NCBI GenBank assembly: GCA_002591745.1
Contig: PDLQ01000001.1
Span: 186,001 to 250,000, forward strand
Reading direction: 5' to 3'
DNA: 64,000 bases
DNA from: Lewinellaceae bacterium SD302
GTDB taxonomy: Bacteria; Bacteroidota; Bacteroidia; Chitinophagales; Saprospiraceae
This document shows, one piece after another, positions 19,365 through 28,060 of this stretch (positions are counted from its first letter, which is position 1; every line of letters begins with the position of its first letter). The position numbers and the translations under genes were made by a program. Below the pieces are notes generated by a model. It saw only the letters and a program-made list of their open reading frames with translations, was not told the DNA's origin and did not search any database.

Positions 19365-20188
19365 ACCAAAAAGTCTTTATGCTCAAAGGGAACGATGCCC
19401 AATTCCTTACCTCGGTTCAGTAAGAAGTCCACCGCTGCAATTCCTTCATCCCCAAGGTCTTCTGAGAAGTGATTTACGTAAAGCTTAATATGGGCTTCCC
19501 TGACTTTTGGGTCCATGCTTTGGGCGTGGGCCTGCACGTAATCCGCGGAGACTTCCGGATTATCGAAAGCATAGCGAACCGATTTGGCGATGACCCTTTC
19601 TACTTTTTGCTGCACATCCTGAGGCAGCCGGCGATTAACCACGATGCCGCCCAGGGGAATGGGGTAGCCGGTACTTTCTTCCCAGAATTCACCGAGGTCG
19701 CGCAGCTTTACCAAACCGCGTTCCGCGTAGGTGAAACGGTTTTCGTGGATCACCAGGCCGGTGGTGGCGGTATCGCCCAGGATGGCATCTTCGATTTCGT
19801 GGAAAAACATTTCCCGTTTGTCCTGCAAACCAGGATAAGCGAGGCCCAGAAGAAAATTAGCCGTGGTATAGCGACCTGGAATAGCGCAGGATGACTTAAT
19901 TATTTTATCCTCATCCAGAATTTTCTTGGATAGTAGCAGCGGTCCGCAATTTCTGCCCAGCGCTGACCCCGAACGTAAAAGGGCATACTGTTTGGTCAGG
20001 TAGCCAAAGGCGTGGTAGCTCAACTTGGTAATGTCAAGTTCATTATCGAAAGCTTTGGCATTCAGCGTAGCAACGTCCAGCAATGCTACCTTGAAGTCTA
20101 AACCTTCCGTATCTATCCGCTTGTGGACCAGGGCATCGAAGATAAAAGTGTCGTTGGGGCAAGGACTATAGCCGAGGGTTAAGGTCAT
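19346..20188 (-). CDS. mqnD: 1,4-dihydroxy-6-naphthoate synthase (futalosine pathway)
   Basis: 280 aa, the usual MqnD length. It converts cyclic dehypoxanthine futalosine to 1,4-dihydroxy-6-naphthoate in menaquinone synthesis. The start LGYSPCPNDTFIFDALV, then DITKLSYHAFG and SGSALGRNCGPLLLSK, are strongly characteristic of this periplasmic-binding-like enzyme fold. No signal peptide, so cytoplasmic. It stands alone here, but the UbiA-type prenyltransferase near 53 kb fits a later step of the same pathway. The 3' end overlaps that of the convergent lipoprotein gene by 19 bases. Confidence 0.95.
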   Translation of the reverse strand: MTLTLGYSPCPNDTFIFDALVHKRIDTEGLDFKVALLDVATLNAKAFDNELDITKLSYHAFGYLTKQYALLRSGSALGRNCGPLLLSKKILDEDKIIKSSCAIPGRYTTANFLLGLAYPGLQDKREMFFHEIEDAILGDTATTGLVIHENRFTYAERGLVKLRDLGEFWEESTGYPIPLGGIVVNRRLPQDVQQKVERVIAKSVRYAFDNPEVSADYVQAHAQSMDPKVREAHIKLYVNHFSEDLGDEGIAAVDFLLNRGKELGIVPFEHKDFLVHSTLR

Positions 20189-20449
20189 ATCTTATTTATT
20201 TGGACTTCAACTCCGAGGACCGAAGGAACGATCACCGAAGGTAAAGTAGCAATGCTAGTGGAGGGACAGAAGGATTAAAGTGGGCCGTATTTCTGATCTT
20301 GATGGCTTTAGCTATCATCTGGACCGCTCTATGGTATAACGTTGCTTCTGGCTTCAAGGTTATCGTCGCTGAAAGTACACTCCGTTGTTGAAATTATATC
20401 CATCCGACTACCCGGAGACTGATCCGATTTAGCTCCTTACCTTTGCAAA
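20189..20449. other. Gene-poor 261-bp region with a possible 29-codon membrane peptide
   Basis: Between divergent mqnD and the pseudouridine synthase. On the plus strand 20302-20391 encodes MALAIIWTALWYNVASG and a short tail; the hydrophobic frame continues upstream of the ATG (WAVFLIL) to a stop near 20242. It may be a tiny membrane peptide or the relic of a longer gene. A one-mismatch copy of TGCTACTTTG lies at 20250-20241, facing mqnD. Confidence 0.3.
20438..20445 (+). promoter_or_regulatory. TACCTTTG (TAnnTTTG) -7 element four bases before an ATG
   Basis: The Bacteroidota -7 consensus TAnnTTTG is matched exactly, and only CAAA separates it from the start codon at 20450. Transcription would begin at or next to the ATG, giving a leaderless or nearly leaderless mRNA. 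Confidence 0.6.
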
Positions 20450-21145
20450 ATGCAATTACAAGTATTATTCGAAGACAATCACCTCATCGCCATCAATAAG
20501 CCGGCCGGCTACCTCAGCCAAGGTGATAAAACTGGCGATGTGAGTATGGTAGATGCCGTGAAAGCCTACATCAAACAGCGTTATGGTAAGCCGGGTGACG
20601 TCTACCTGGGATTGATCCACCGCCTGGACCGACCGGTAAGCGGCGTGCTGTTGTTTGCTCGTACCAGTAAGGCACTGACGCGGATGAATAAGCTCTTCGC
20701 CGAACGGAAGGTGGCTAAAACTTATTGGGCGATCGTAGGTGAGCAACCCAAGCAAACTGAAGGAAAACTCACCGGATACATCTATAAGGATACGAATAAA
20801 AACAAATCCAAAATTTTGCCCAAAGCGGATAGCAACCGCTACCAGGGTGCTAAGAAAGCCGAGTTGAGTTATGGATTGATCGGCCGCCTGGGCAATAGTG
20901 TATTGCTGGAAGTAAAACCAAAGACGGGCCGGCCACACCAGATCAGGGTGCAACTCTCAAATATGGGAACGCCGATCCGCGGGGATATTAAATACGGTTA
21001 CCCAGAACCGAACGAAGACGGTAATATTCATTTACACAGTCGCTCGCTGGCCTTTGAACATCCGGTGAAGAAAGTACCCGTACTGATTACAGCCAGCGTA
21101 CCGCGAAATGACCAGGTCTGGGCAATGTTTAAAGAGATTGCGTAA
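20450..21145 (+). CDS. RluA-family pseudouridine synthase
   Basis: 231 aa. RluA-type enzymes isomerise uridine to pseudouridine in rRNA or tRNA. The catalytic motif is HRLDRPVSGVLLFARTS with Asp60; KPAGYLSQG near residue 18 and the C-terminal TGRPHQIRVQLSNMG box are also intact. There is no N-terminal S4 domain, so it belongs to the short form (RluA/TruC/RluD-like without S4); the target nucleotide cannot be read from sequence. A perfect -7 promoter element ends four bases before the ATG, consistent with leaderless transcription. Confidence 0.92.
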   Translation: MQLQVLFEDNHLIAINKPAGYLSQGDKTGDVSMVDAVKAYIKQRYGKPGDVYLGLIHRLDRPVSGVLLFARTSKALTRMNKLFAERKVAKTYWAIVGEQPKQTEGKLTGYIYKDTNKNKSKILPKADSNRYQGAKKAELSYGLIGRLGNSVLLEVKPKTGRPHQIRVQLSNMGTPIRGDIKYGYPEPNEDGNIHLHSRSLAFEHPVKKVPVLITASVPRNDQVWAMFKEIA

Positions 21146-21328
21146 TTCTAAACAAAATGTTGTTTTTAATTTGCTTTTTGTTTGAAATGTGTTTAAATTT
21201 GTAACATCTTGTTTGATAAGTGGTTTTCCCGACTCCGTATTCCAACAGCAGGAAGGTTTGAACGACCAGCGTTCGATAGACAGTAGGGGAGTGGATAGAA
21301 AATCACGGGTTGCAAATTTTCAGTTACT

Positions 21329-22318
21329 ATGCTTAATGCTACTCCCGGTAATACCGGGCAACTGCCTCGGTATGTGCAGCGCTACGCGCTATTGATTCGT
21401 CGCTATGCTTTTGAGCTGGTGGTGATTGGTTTCATTCTTTTCACCTGTGTAAGTCGTGGTTTGCGGGTCGGTGTGTCGATCCATGACCCCGAGGACATTG
21501 TGGCTGAGCAGTCCGCGCTGAGTTATTCGAGTATATCACCGTTTCAATTTTCGCTACCTAAACTGGGAGACATCTTCGCTTTCAGCGTGGTGGCTAGCGA
21601 AGAGATAATCAGTTTCACACCATCTCCCGACGCACTGGCCGCTTTAAATGAACGCCAGACGGCTACCTCGGTGCCGGTAGCGACTAGCGTGGCCCACGAG
21701 CACGTTAACGCTATAGACATCAAGGCGCCCGCAGCCCCTGGATACGACGATTTCAACAGCGTAGCGGTTACCGATGATCCTGCACCTCACCTGAGTAATC
21801 TGACCTTGGTACTGAGTCCGGATTACGGAGTGCGTAAAGGCTTAGATCCCGAAATTATCAAGGCTAAAAAAGCCCGGGTTCAGCGTTACCTCAATGCCTT
21901 CGCTGCCGCCGCCCAGGACGAGATGCGGGAATATGGCATCCCCGCCAGCATTACCCTGGCTCAGGGTTTACTGGAAAGTAATGCCGGTGATAGCAAACTG
22001 GCCCGCCAGAGCAATAATCACTTCGGAATCAAGTGCCGCAGCAAATGCCTGGGCTGTACCTGCCGCAACTACGGCGACGATACCCGCTACGATATGTTCC
22101 GCGTTTTCGATAGCGTTGCCGATAGTTTCCGGGAACACAGCATCCTGCTCAACAGCAAGCGTTATGCCAAACTGAAAAAGCACGGGATGGATTACCAGAA
22201 GTGGGCCCACGGACTGAAGTCTTGCGGCTACGCTACGGATAAGCGCTACGCCCATAAGCTGATCAAGATCATCGAGAATCTGGAGTTGGATCAGTACGAC
22301 GAGGCGGTAGCGGCTTAG
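21329..22318 (+). CDS. Membrane-anchored glucosaminidase (FlgJ/LytD-type peptidoglycan hydrolase)
   Basis: 329 aa. A basic N-terminus is followed by one membrane helix (about 33-50), a low-complexity periplasmic linker (about 55-190) and a C-terminal glucosaminidase domain (about 190-325) with ITLAQGLLESNAGDSKLA (Glu expected to be catalytic), NNHFGIKC and FRVFDSVADSFREHS. Such enzymes cleave N-acetylglucosaminyl bonds in peptidoglycan during growth or daughter-cell separation. The domain contains four closely placed cysteines (KCRSKCLGCTC), probably a disulfide or metal knot. No LysM domain is visible. The downstream gene converges 7 bp away. Confidence 0.87.
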   Translation: MLNATPGNTGQLPRYVQRYALLIRRYAFELVVIGFILFTCVSRGLRVGVSIHDPEDIVAEQSALSYSSISPFQFSLPKLGDIFAFSVVASEEIISFTPSPDALAALNERQTATSVPVATSVAHEHVNAIDIKAPAAPGYDDFNSVAVTDDPAPHLSNLTLVLSPDYGVRKGLDPEIIKAKKARVQRYLNAFAAAAQDEMREYGIPASITLAQGLLESNAGDSKLARQSNNHFGIKCRSKCLGCTCRNYGDDTRYDMFRVFDSVADSFREHSILLNSKRYAKLKKHGMDYQKWAHGLKSCGYATDKRYAHKLIKIIENLELDQYDEAVAA

Positions 22319-22325
22319 TTGTTGC

Positions 22326-23900
22326 CTAGGGGGTTAGCGGCTTTAGAATTACTAAGGCATTCATGACGTTTAGATCAAGGGAGTTCCTATTTCTAATCTT
22401 ACCGGTCAATCTAATGCTCTGTGTGTTGCTGGTTGGTACGATCATGCTTCTTTCGTCATTGATCTCTATCGTGATTGGTAATTGATAATTTACTTCCTTG
22501 GCGGTGTAACGATAATACAGGAAGTCGCCCTCTACGGATGCAACCAACCAGTATTCCAGAACAGGTAGTCGGTGATGATGTAAGTATTGTTTCAGAATTG
22601 GCGTCCAACCCAGATCGGCAACGGATTTGAGTTGTCGTATAAATGCCTGGGTTTCGTTGGTTGACTTTGGCAATTGCAAAAAATCACGGATCAGCAGTAA
22701 CCATTCTCCGTCGTTATTGATCGCCTGACGGATGCTATGCAACAGCAAAGCCCCTTTAGCCTGAAATTCCCCGTCGTTCAAATCGAAATCTGATGCCAGC
22801 GAATCAACCAGCGGTTGCCTTTCGCGGACGTAAGGCCGGTAAAGATCTAGATACTCCAGTGCTTTTTCTTTGCTGTAATAGAACTCGACGTACAGACTTT
22901 CCAGGTAAGTGATGAAAGCTTCCCGTAGCCAGCGGTCATTGGATTTGAGTTGACCGAAACGATGGTCAATATACAGAGCGGCAACGGAGCGGACCAACTC
23001 ATGATCCCAATCCATGCCGAGTGGTATAAAACCGCCGTAGCTGCCGCGCATGAAGCGATTGCCGTACTGTATCAAACCGGGAACCGCCGTTCCGCCGAAA
23101 GGTACTTCTACGGTCTGTAAGTGACGAAGGGTATCGGGCAAAGGGCCTAAATAGTGTTCCCAGGCTGTCAGGATCTTTCCGAATTGATTCAGGTGTTTAC
23201 TGGCCCGGTTCAGGTTGTAATCCAGAACGTGGTGTTGCAAACTCACCACTTGACCCTCGATGGTCGTGAAAGTAGTATCGTATGTGGCGTAGTAGCCGAC
23301 GTGGAGTTGTAATTTTTCCGGTCGTATGGGGGCAGCGTAACGATAGGTATAAGTGATCTTACGCCGGTCTTTGTCATGATCACTTTTAATGAGTTGCCCG
23401 TTACTGAGAGCAGAAAGGCGGTCTCTTACTGTGATGTCAACCGTACTACTATCGGCTACCATTCCCGGAATAACGGGTAGCCAACTTTGCTCCAGATCAT
23501 TGATCGGGGCGGTGTTCAGCCAGCTGCGGTCTTTGTAATCCAGGCTTTGGTGGAATCCGCCGGTCCAGGGAGGATTGGTAGATGGGGTAGGAGTGCCGGA
23601 ATAATAAATACTTAGACGGATGAATTCACCCTTCTGACCAACCGGAAAAGGAATACTTACGGAATTGAATGATTGCCGAAAACTGACGGGTGAGTTATTT
23701 ATAGTGACCTTCGATACCCGGAATTCGTTAGATAAAGAAAGTGAAATAGGCTGGTCTTCAGACCTGGTATTGATCAGCAACGTTGCGATGGCTTCGATGC
23801 TCCGATCGGATAAGTCAGGTATAATTTCCAGTTGATATTCGGAGCATTGTGGTACCACTTGCTGGGCAGCGAGTTGCGGTAATACGGCTGCCAGGACCAA
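22326..23900 (-). CDS. M1-peptidase-like exported protein with degraded zinc site (probable pseudoenzyme)
   Basis: 524 aa from a TTG at 23900; a hydrophobic frame continues upstream for about 14 codons without ATG, GTG or TTG, so the exact start of the signal peptide is unclear. The layout follows the M1 aminopeptidase family: N-terminal beta domain (about 15-200), then a catalytic-like domain. The GAMEN-like segment reads FGGTAVPGLIQYG, lacking its Glu. The zinc motif reads DHELVRS (His300, Glu301, Arg304 in place of the second His), and the WLREAF box that normally carries the third ligand comes 22 rather than 18 residues later. Peptidase activity is therefore doubtful; substrate or peptide binding is possible. 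Confidence 0.75.
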   Translation of the reverse strand: MVLAAVLPQLAAQQVVPQCSEYQLEIIPDLSDRSIEAIATLLINTRSEDQPISLSLSNEFRVSKVTINNSPVSFRQSFNSVSIPFPVGQKGEFIRLSIYYSGTPTPSTNPPWTGGFHQSLDYKDRSWLNTAPINDLEQSWLPVIPGMVADSSTVDITVRDRLSALSNGQLIKSDHDKDRRKITYTYRYAAPIRPEKLQLHVGYYATYDTTFTTIEGQVVSLQHHVLDYNLNRASKHLNQFGKILTAWEHYLGPLPDTLRHLQTVEVPFGGTAVPGLIQYGNRFMRGSYGGFIPLGMDWDHELVRSVAALYIDHRFGQLKSNDRWLREAFITYLESLYVEFYYSKEKALEYLDLYRPYVRERQPLVDSLASDFDLNDGEFQAKGALLLHSIRQAINNDGEWLLLIRDFLQLPKSTNETQAFIRQLKSVADLGWTPILKQYLHHHRLPVLEYWLVASVEGDFLYYRYTAKEVNYQLPITIEINDERSMIVPTSNTQSIRLTGKIRNRNSLDLNVMNALVILKPLTP

Positions 23901-24017
23901 AACATGAAATAGGAAGCGAAATGAAACTGAGATAGCTGCGATATTATGGAAGGTGATCTACACCGACCAAGATAAAGGTTTGCATAAGCAAAAAAGGAAT
24001 TCCTCTCCGCTTTATGA

Positions 24018-25517
24018 CTACTGTTGTTTTTGTATTAAATCTCCCACAATCCGCGCCGACAACAAACAAAGCGGCACCCCGCCCCCCGGATGCACACTCC
24101 CGCCCAAGAAGTAAAGATCATTGATTCGCTTACTGAAATTCGGATGACGCAGGAAGGCAGAAAAAGGATTGTTGCTGGAAGTCCCGTACAGAGCTCCCTG
24201 GTGAGATCCGGTCAGTATCTCCAGGTCGGAAGGACCCAAAATACGCTCTTCCTCGATCAAGTCTGCAACTGATTCCGGACGATCTTTCAACAATATGCGG
24301 TCAATTTTATCAATTACTTGCTGACGAAGCTGGGCTTTCAAAGTGTCCCAGTCTTGTCCGGCGTCGGCGGGTGCATTAACCATCACGAACCAGTTTTCTT
24401 TACCCGCCGGGGCGTCTTCTTTCACCAGCTTACTGCTGACGTTGATGTAAACTGTCGGGTCGTCACTGAGGTCACCGGCTTCCATGAGGTTAAATTCTTG
24501 TTGGTAGTCGTCGCTGAACAAAATGTTATGAACACCCAATTCAGCGAAGTCGGCACGAATACCCCAATAGAAGATCACGGCACTGGTGGATTTTTGCTGT
24601 CGCAGCGTTCGTTCGGGCTTTCTGGCCGTAGGTAAGAGCTTGTCGTAAGCGAGAAATACGTCCATATTACAGACGACCAGATCAGCGGAACTATGATGCC
24701 CCGTGCTCGTCCGAATGCCGGTAGCCCGCTCGCCTTCGAGCGTGATCTCTGCTACTTTGTTAGCCAGAAAAAATTGCACTCCCAACCGCTTGGCCAATTC
24801 GTAAACAGAGCGACTGATGTCGTACATACCACCCTCCGGCAAGTAGGCTCCGAAGTGATGTTCGAAGTGAGGAATCATGCTTAGCAGACCCGGTGCCTTG
24901 TAGGGGTTGCTACCGTTATAAGTAGCGTAACGGTCGAAAAGCTGGACCAGTTTTGGATGCCCGAGGTCACGTTCGTGAACTGCGTGCATACTTTTAAAAA
25001 GGTCCAGTCCCGGAATTTTAAGCATGGTTTTGGCCACCTCCCAACTCAACCAGGTGTCGGCTTTGTGCAGGCTTTTTTCCAGGAAAATGCGGCCGCTGCT
25101 GTCGTACTTTTTGGCCGCCTGAGCCATGAAGTCGATGATTTTTTGCCGATCTACCCCAAAGGCCGCCGCGCAATTATCCGCCAGTTGAGCAATCTCAGCC
25201 GGGGCATCCAGGGTCGTACCGTCTTCCCACCAGTAATGACAGACGATGGGGAGCTGCTGATAGTTGAAATGATCACGCGGGTCCTCACCGGCCAACACGA
25301 AGAGTTCGTCGACATACTGCGGCATAGTGAACAGGGAAGGACCAAAATCGAAGCGGTAGTCACCCAGCGAAAACTGACTCAGTTTGCCGCCTGGTGCCTC
25401 GTTCTGGTCGTAGACCTCTACCCGATAACCCGCTACGGCCAACCGGACGGCAGCCGCCAAGCCAGCGATGCCCGCCCCGACAATAATGGCTTTTTTTGAC
25501 TGGCTGTCTTTTCCCAT
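24018..25517 (-). CDS. CrtI/CrtD-family FAD-dependent carotenoid desaturase
   Basis: 499 aa. The N-terminal dinucleotide-binding motif IIVGAGIAGLAAAVRLA (residues 11-27) is followed by PGGKLSQFSLGDYRFDFGPSLF, typical of phytoene-desaturase-like oxidoreductases; the C-terminal GGSVHPGGGVPLCLLSARI is the second FAD-binding signature. The FGPSLFTMPQYVDELF wording resembles the 3,4-desaturase (CrtD-like) branch seen in Bacteroidota more than CrtI proper, so a role in making a carotenoid pigment is likely, with the exact double bond unknown. No other carotenoid gene is nearby. The start ATG overlaps the stop of the upstream isomerase by one base (TAATG), implying translational coupling. Confidence 0.85.
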   Translation of the reverse strand: MGKDSQSKKAIIVGAGIAGLAAAVRLAVAGYRVEVYDQNEAPGGKLSQFSLGDYRFDFGPSLFTMPQYVDELFVLAGEDPRDHFNYQQLPIVCHYWWEDGTTLDAPAEIAQLADNCAAAFGVDRQKIIDFMAQAAKKYDSSGRIFLEKSLHKADTWLSWEVAKTMLKIPGLDLFKSMHAVHERDLGHPKLVQLFDRYATYNGSNPYKAPGLLSMIPHFEHHFGAYLPEGGMYDISRSVYELAKRLGVQFFLANKVAEITLEGERATGIRTSTGHHSSADLVVCNMDVFLAYDKLLPTARKPERTLRQQKSTSAVIFYWGIRADFAELGVHNILFSDDYQQEFNLMEAGDLSDDPTVYINVSSKLVKEDAPAGKENWFVMVNAPADAGQDWDTLKAQLRQQVIDKIDRILLKDRPESVADLIEEERILGPSDLEILTGSHQGALYGTSSNNPFSAFLRHPNFSKRINDLYFLGGSVHPGGGVPLCLLSARIVGDLIQKQQ

Positions 25518-26464
25518 TAGCGCAGGAAGTCAATACTCTGTGCGATACTTTCCAGGGGAGCCGGACTCTGATCCTGTTCCACGAAACAGTAGTCAACGCC
25601 ATATTCTTTTCCCATTTTGGCCAGCTTTTTAATCGGCAAGCTACCATCGCCCAGCTCCTGAAAAGCGTCTTCAGGAATACCGTCCAATGTAGTGGTTACT
25701 TCGGTTTTTGGCTTCAGGTCTTTTAGGTGAAGCAATTTTACCCGCTCCTTGATCGTGGGAAGCAAGCCAACCGGATCAACCCCGGCGATGGCTGCCCAGA
25801 ATACGTCCAGTTCGAATGGAACGAGATTGGCCTCTAATCTTTCAGCCAGAATCTGCAGCGGGAATTGTTTTTGTGGGCCCATTCGTTCAAACTCGAAATT
25901 GTGGTTGTGGTAAGCCATTTGCAAGCCCCTTTCCTTCGCCTTCAAACCCGCTTCGTTAAGCTGGTCGGCAAGCTTGCGGTAGGCATCCAGATTCTCCCTT
26001 TCGCCGGGTTGAATGTATCCGAAAACCAGGTGACTCAAGTCGGCTTCGTTTGCCTGATCCAACACACTTTCAAAAGCAAACTTTTCTTTTTCGTCCGGCA
26101 CCAGATCCCAGCGGCCGGTGATGGTGGTCCAGAGCATGAAAGAACTGTTCACTTTCAAGTTCAGGTCTCGACAAATAGGCAAAATTTTAGCTGCCTGCCG
26201 GGTATCCATCAATTCCACCTGGTGGTAGCCAAGGTCTTTTATGGCCTTCAAAGTGGTTTCCGGATCGGCCTCTAACTGCTCCCGGACGGTCCAGAGCTGG
26301 AGGCCGATCGTATCTAAGTAGGGTGTTTTTTCGGTTGGCACAGGCGCGGGTTTTTCTACAGTACTATTATCTTTTGCAGTCTCTTTTCCGCAACCCATCA
26401 ACAAAAACGGACTGCCGGCGGCCAGGTAGACGGAATTGCGAAGGAAAGTTCTTTTGTTCATCAT
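25517..26464 (-). CDS. Lipoprotein sugar phosphate isomerase/epimerase-like protein
   Basis: 315 aa. The N-terminus MMNKRTFLRNSVYLAAGSPFLLMGCGKE combines an RTFLRNS export motif with a lipobox (LLMGC), so the mature protein is probably a lipoprotein outside the cytoplasm. The body is a TIM barrel of the AP-endonuclease-2 superfamily: IGLQLWTVREQLE, LGYHQVELMDTR, AYHNHNFEFE (metal-binding His) and ELDVFWAAIAG. Many Bacteroidota encode such exported isomerase-like proteins, probably in sugar metabolism, with unknown substrates. It is a distant paralogue of the Tat-type protein near 14 kb. Its stop codon shares one base with the start of the desaturase gene. Confidence 0.83.
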   Translation of the reverse strand: MMNKRTFLRNSVYLAAGSPFLLMGCGKETAKDNSTVEKPAPVPTEKTPYLDTIGLQLWTVREQLEADPETTLKAIKDLGYHQVELMDTRQAAKILPICRDLNLKVNSSFMLWTTITGRWDLVPDEKEKFAFESVLDQANEADLSHLVFGYIQPGERENLDAYRKLADQLNEAGLKAKERGLQMAYHNHNFEFERMGPQKQFPLQILAERLEANLVPFELDVFWAAIAGVDPVGLLPTIKERVKLLHLKDLKPKTEVTTTLDGIPEDAFQELGDGSLPIKKLAKMGKEYGVDYCFVEQDQSPAPLESIAQSIDFLR

Positions 26465-26471
26465 TAAGGTT

Positions 26472-26532
26472 TAAGAGCTTATTTGTGATTTCCGATTTTG
26501 GACGATGAGTGAGTTCCCAAGCAAACTCTAAG
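26472..26532. repeat. Intergenic imperfect inverted repeat, copy B (TAAGAGCTT...CTCTAA family)
   Basis: The element begins TAAGAGCTTATTTGTGATT and ends AGTTCCCAAGCAAACTCTAA, ends that are imperfect reverse complements. A related full copy lies at 28061-28120 and a half copy at 4796-4833. It sits directly upstream of the lipoprotein isomerase gene. Confidence 0.5.
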
Positions 26533-26566
26533 ATCAATGTACGGAAGCAAATTTACAAGGACAATC

Positions 26567-26815
26567 TTAAGATGGGGTACCCGGGGTGGTTATTTCAGTA
26601 CCCTGACCGCTTAATGATATCTGCTGATGAGTTATCGTGCTTACCGGGCAAATATCTTCGCAAAGTAAACAGGCAATATCGCACGGCCGGTCTACGGCAA
26701 TGGTATCGAAGGGGCTGATGAAACCTGCTTCCTGAGGACAGATCGCCACACAGGCACCACAATTGATACAGGCATTCCAGCCAATTGAGAACAGGACGGG
26801 TATTTTATTGCTCAT
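26567..26815 (-). CDS. Two-cluster 4Fe-4S ferredoxin
   Basis: 82 aa, cytoplasmic. Two cysteine motifs are present: C16-x2-C19-x2-C22-x3-C26-P and C45-x3-C49-x2-C52-x3-C56-P, the second with an extra residue in the first spacing. This is the bacterial 2[4Fe-4S] ferredoxin pattern, with an additional linker of 18 residues and a non-conserved C-terminal tail. It starts inside the last codons of the geranylgeranyl reductase gene (4-base ATGA overlap), so the two are made together. It probably supplies low-potential electrons to that reductase. Confidence 0.88.
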   Translation of the reverse strand: MSNKIPVLFSIGWNACINCGACVAICPQEAGFISPFDTIAVDRPCDIACLLCEDICPVSTITHQQISLSGQGTEITTPGTPS

Positions 26816-27993
26816 ATCTTTTTGTATTGACTATCAGGACTGAAGTATTCCGACATGGTAGCGTAGAGTTGACGGTTTCTCTCGGGGATGTCCTTGATGC
26901 GGAAAATCTCGCTCTTAGTTTCGTAGAGTCGCCACATTTGACGGCCCATAGCTTCGTACCAGCGGTCCTGGTAGCCTTTGAGTTCACTCGCCAGCGGTGA
27001 CACACCGTTATTGATCAGTTCGGCCAGGAAAGTTCCGGCGATTTCTCCGGCGCTTACCGCAGTATGCAGACCGCCGCCGGTGATGGGGTTAACGTGGCGG
27101 GCCGCGTCACCCACCAGGATCAGGTTGTCAGCGTATTGTTGGCGCAAAGGCGCGGCCAGGGGCACGCCACCACCCTGGACTTCCAGAATTCTGGCATCTG
27201 CGAAGCGTTCTTTAAAAAAAGATGAGCGCATAAAATGATCGACGTGCCAGCGAGCGTCATGATCAGTCATGGTCGGTATCACACCCAGGCCAATCTCAGC
27301 GTAACCCTCCCCTTTGGGGAACACCCAGGCGTAACCACCCGGAGCCCATTCGTGGCCGGTGACTATTTCTAATAACGGCTCGGCCTCTACCCGGTCTACA
27401 ATGAATTGTAAGCAACTGGCGAGTTCGTTGATCCGGATGTGCGTCTGCATACCGGCCCAGCGTCCGACTTGTGATTGCAGACCGTCCGCTCCCACGAGTA
27501 CTTTCGCCTGAATTTCAATTTCTTCGTCGAACCGTTTCACTTTCACCGTACAACCCGCTGCTCCGCGACTTTCATAACCCAGGCCTTCCGTTTTTAGCCA
27601 GACGTCTACTCCGGCCCGTTCGGCCCGGCGCATGAGGTAACGATCAAACCGGCGTCGATCTACTACGTAGCCCAGGGGGACCTGGTCTTCGGCCTCACCG
27701 TATTCCGTCGGTTTAAGCTGGCGATAATCGATCCGTTTTTCCAGTCCTTCTTCGTTCAGAATTCTGAATCCGTAAATGGGCTGGTGAATATATTCGGCAT
27801 CTATCTCGATTCCGACGGAAGTAAGGCCGTGACGGCTGATCGCGCCGGAACACTGAATGGGAGCACCTAATTCCTGTCGTTTGTCGACCAACAAAACGCG
27901 CAAACCGGCTTGGGCGGCGAAATAAGCGGTCGTGCTGCCTGCGGGACCGGAACCGACCACCACCAGGTCATACTGTTTTGTTGTCATAATCAT
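26812..27993 (-). CDS. Geranylgeranyl reductase-family FAD oxidoreductase
   Basis: 393 aa (a second ATG lies two codons in). The FAD-binding LVVVGSGPAGSTTAYFAAQAG is near residue 10; LGAPIQCSGAIS (Cys-containing substrate-site loop typical of this family), GADGLQSQVGRWAG, and NLILVGDAARHVNPITGGGLHTAVSAG (second FAD motif) follow in the order known from archaeal and plant geranylgeranyl reductases and the MenJ type. These enzymes saturate double bonds in polyprenyl chains of lipids, chlorophyll or quinones. In a menaquinone-using bacterium a menaquinone side-chain reductase is the best guess. The coupled ferredoxin gene supports a ferredoxin-dependent reaction. Confidence 0.87.
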   Translation of the reverse strand: MIMTTKQYDLVVVGSGPAGSTTAYFAAQAGLRVLLVDKRQELGAPIQCSGAISRHGLTSVGIEIDAEYIHQPIYGFRILNEEGLEKRIDYRQLKPTEYGEAEDQVPLGYVVDRRRFDRYLMRRAERAGVDVWLKTEGLGYESRGAAGCTVKVKRFDEEIEIQAKVLVGADGLQSQVGRWAGMQTHIRINELASCLQFIVDRVEAEPLLEIVTGHEWAPGGYAWVFPKGEGYAEIGLGVIPTMTDHDARWHVDHFMRSSFFKERFADARILEVQGGGVPLAAPLRQQYADNLILVGDAARHVNPITGGGLHTAVSAGEIAGTFLAELINNGVSPLASELKGYQDRWYEAMGRQMWRLYETKSEIFRIKDIPERNRQLYATMSEYFSPDSQYKKI

Positions 27994-28060
27994 TTAGCTT
28001 CTCACGCCTAACTGGCTCAATGAAAATAAGTTTCATTTAGCCTCAACTCTAAAGAGTATC

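Noticed and set aside
21189-21395. A 68-codon plus-strand frame before the glucosaminidase
   Set aside because: Overlaps the real start of the glucosaminidase gene and has no recognisable features.
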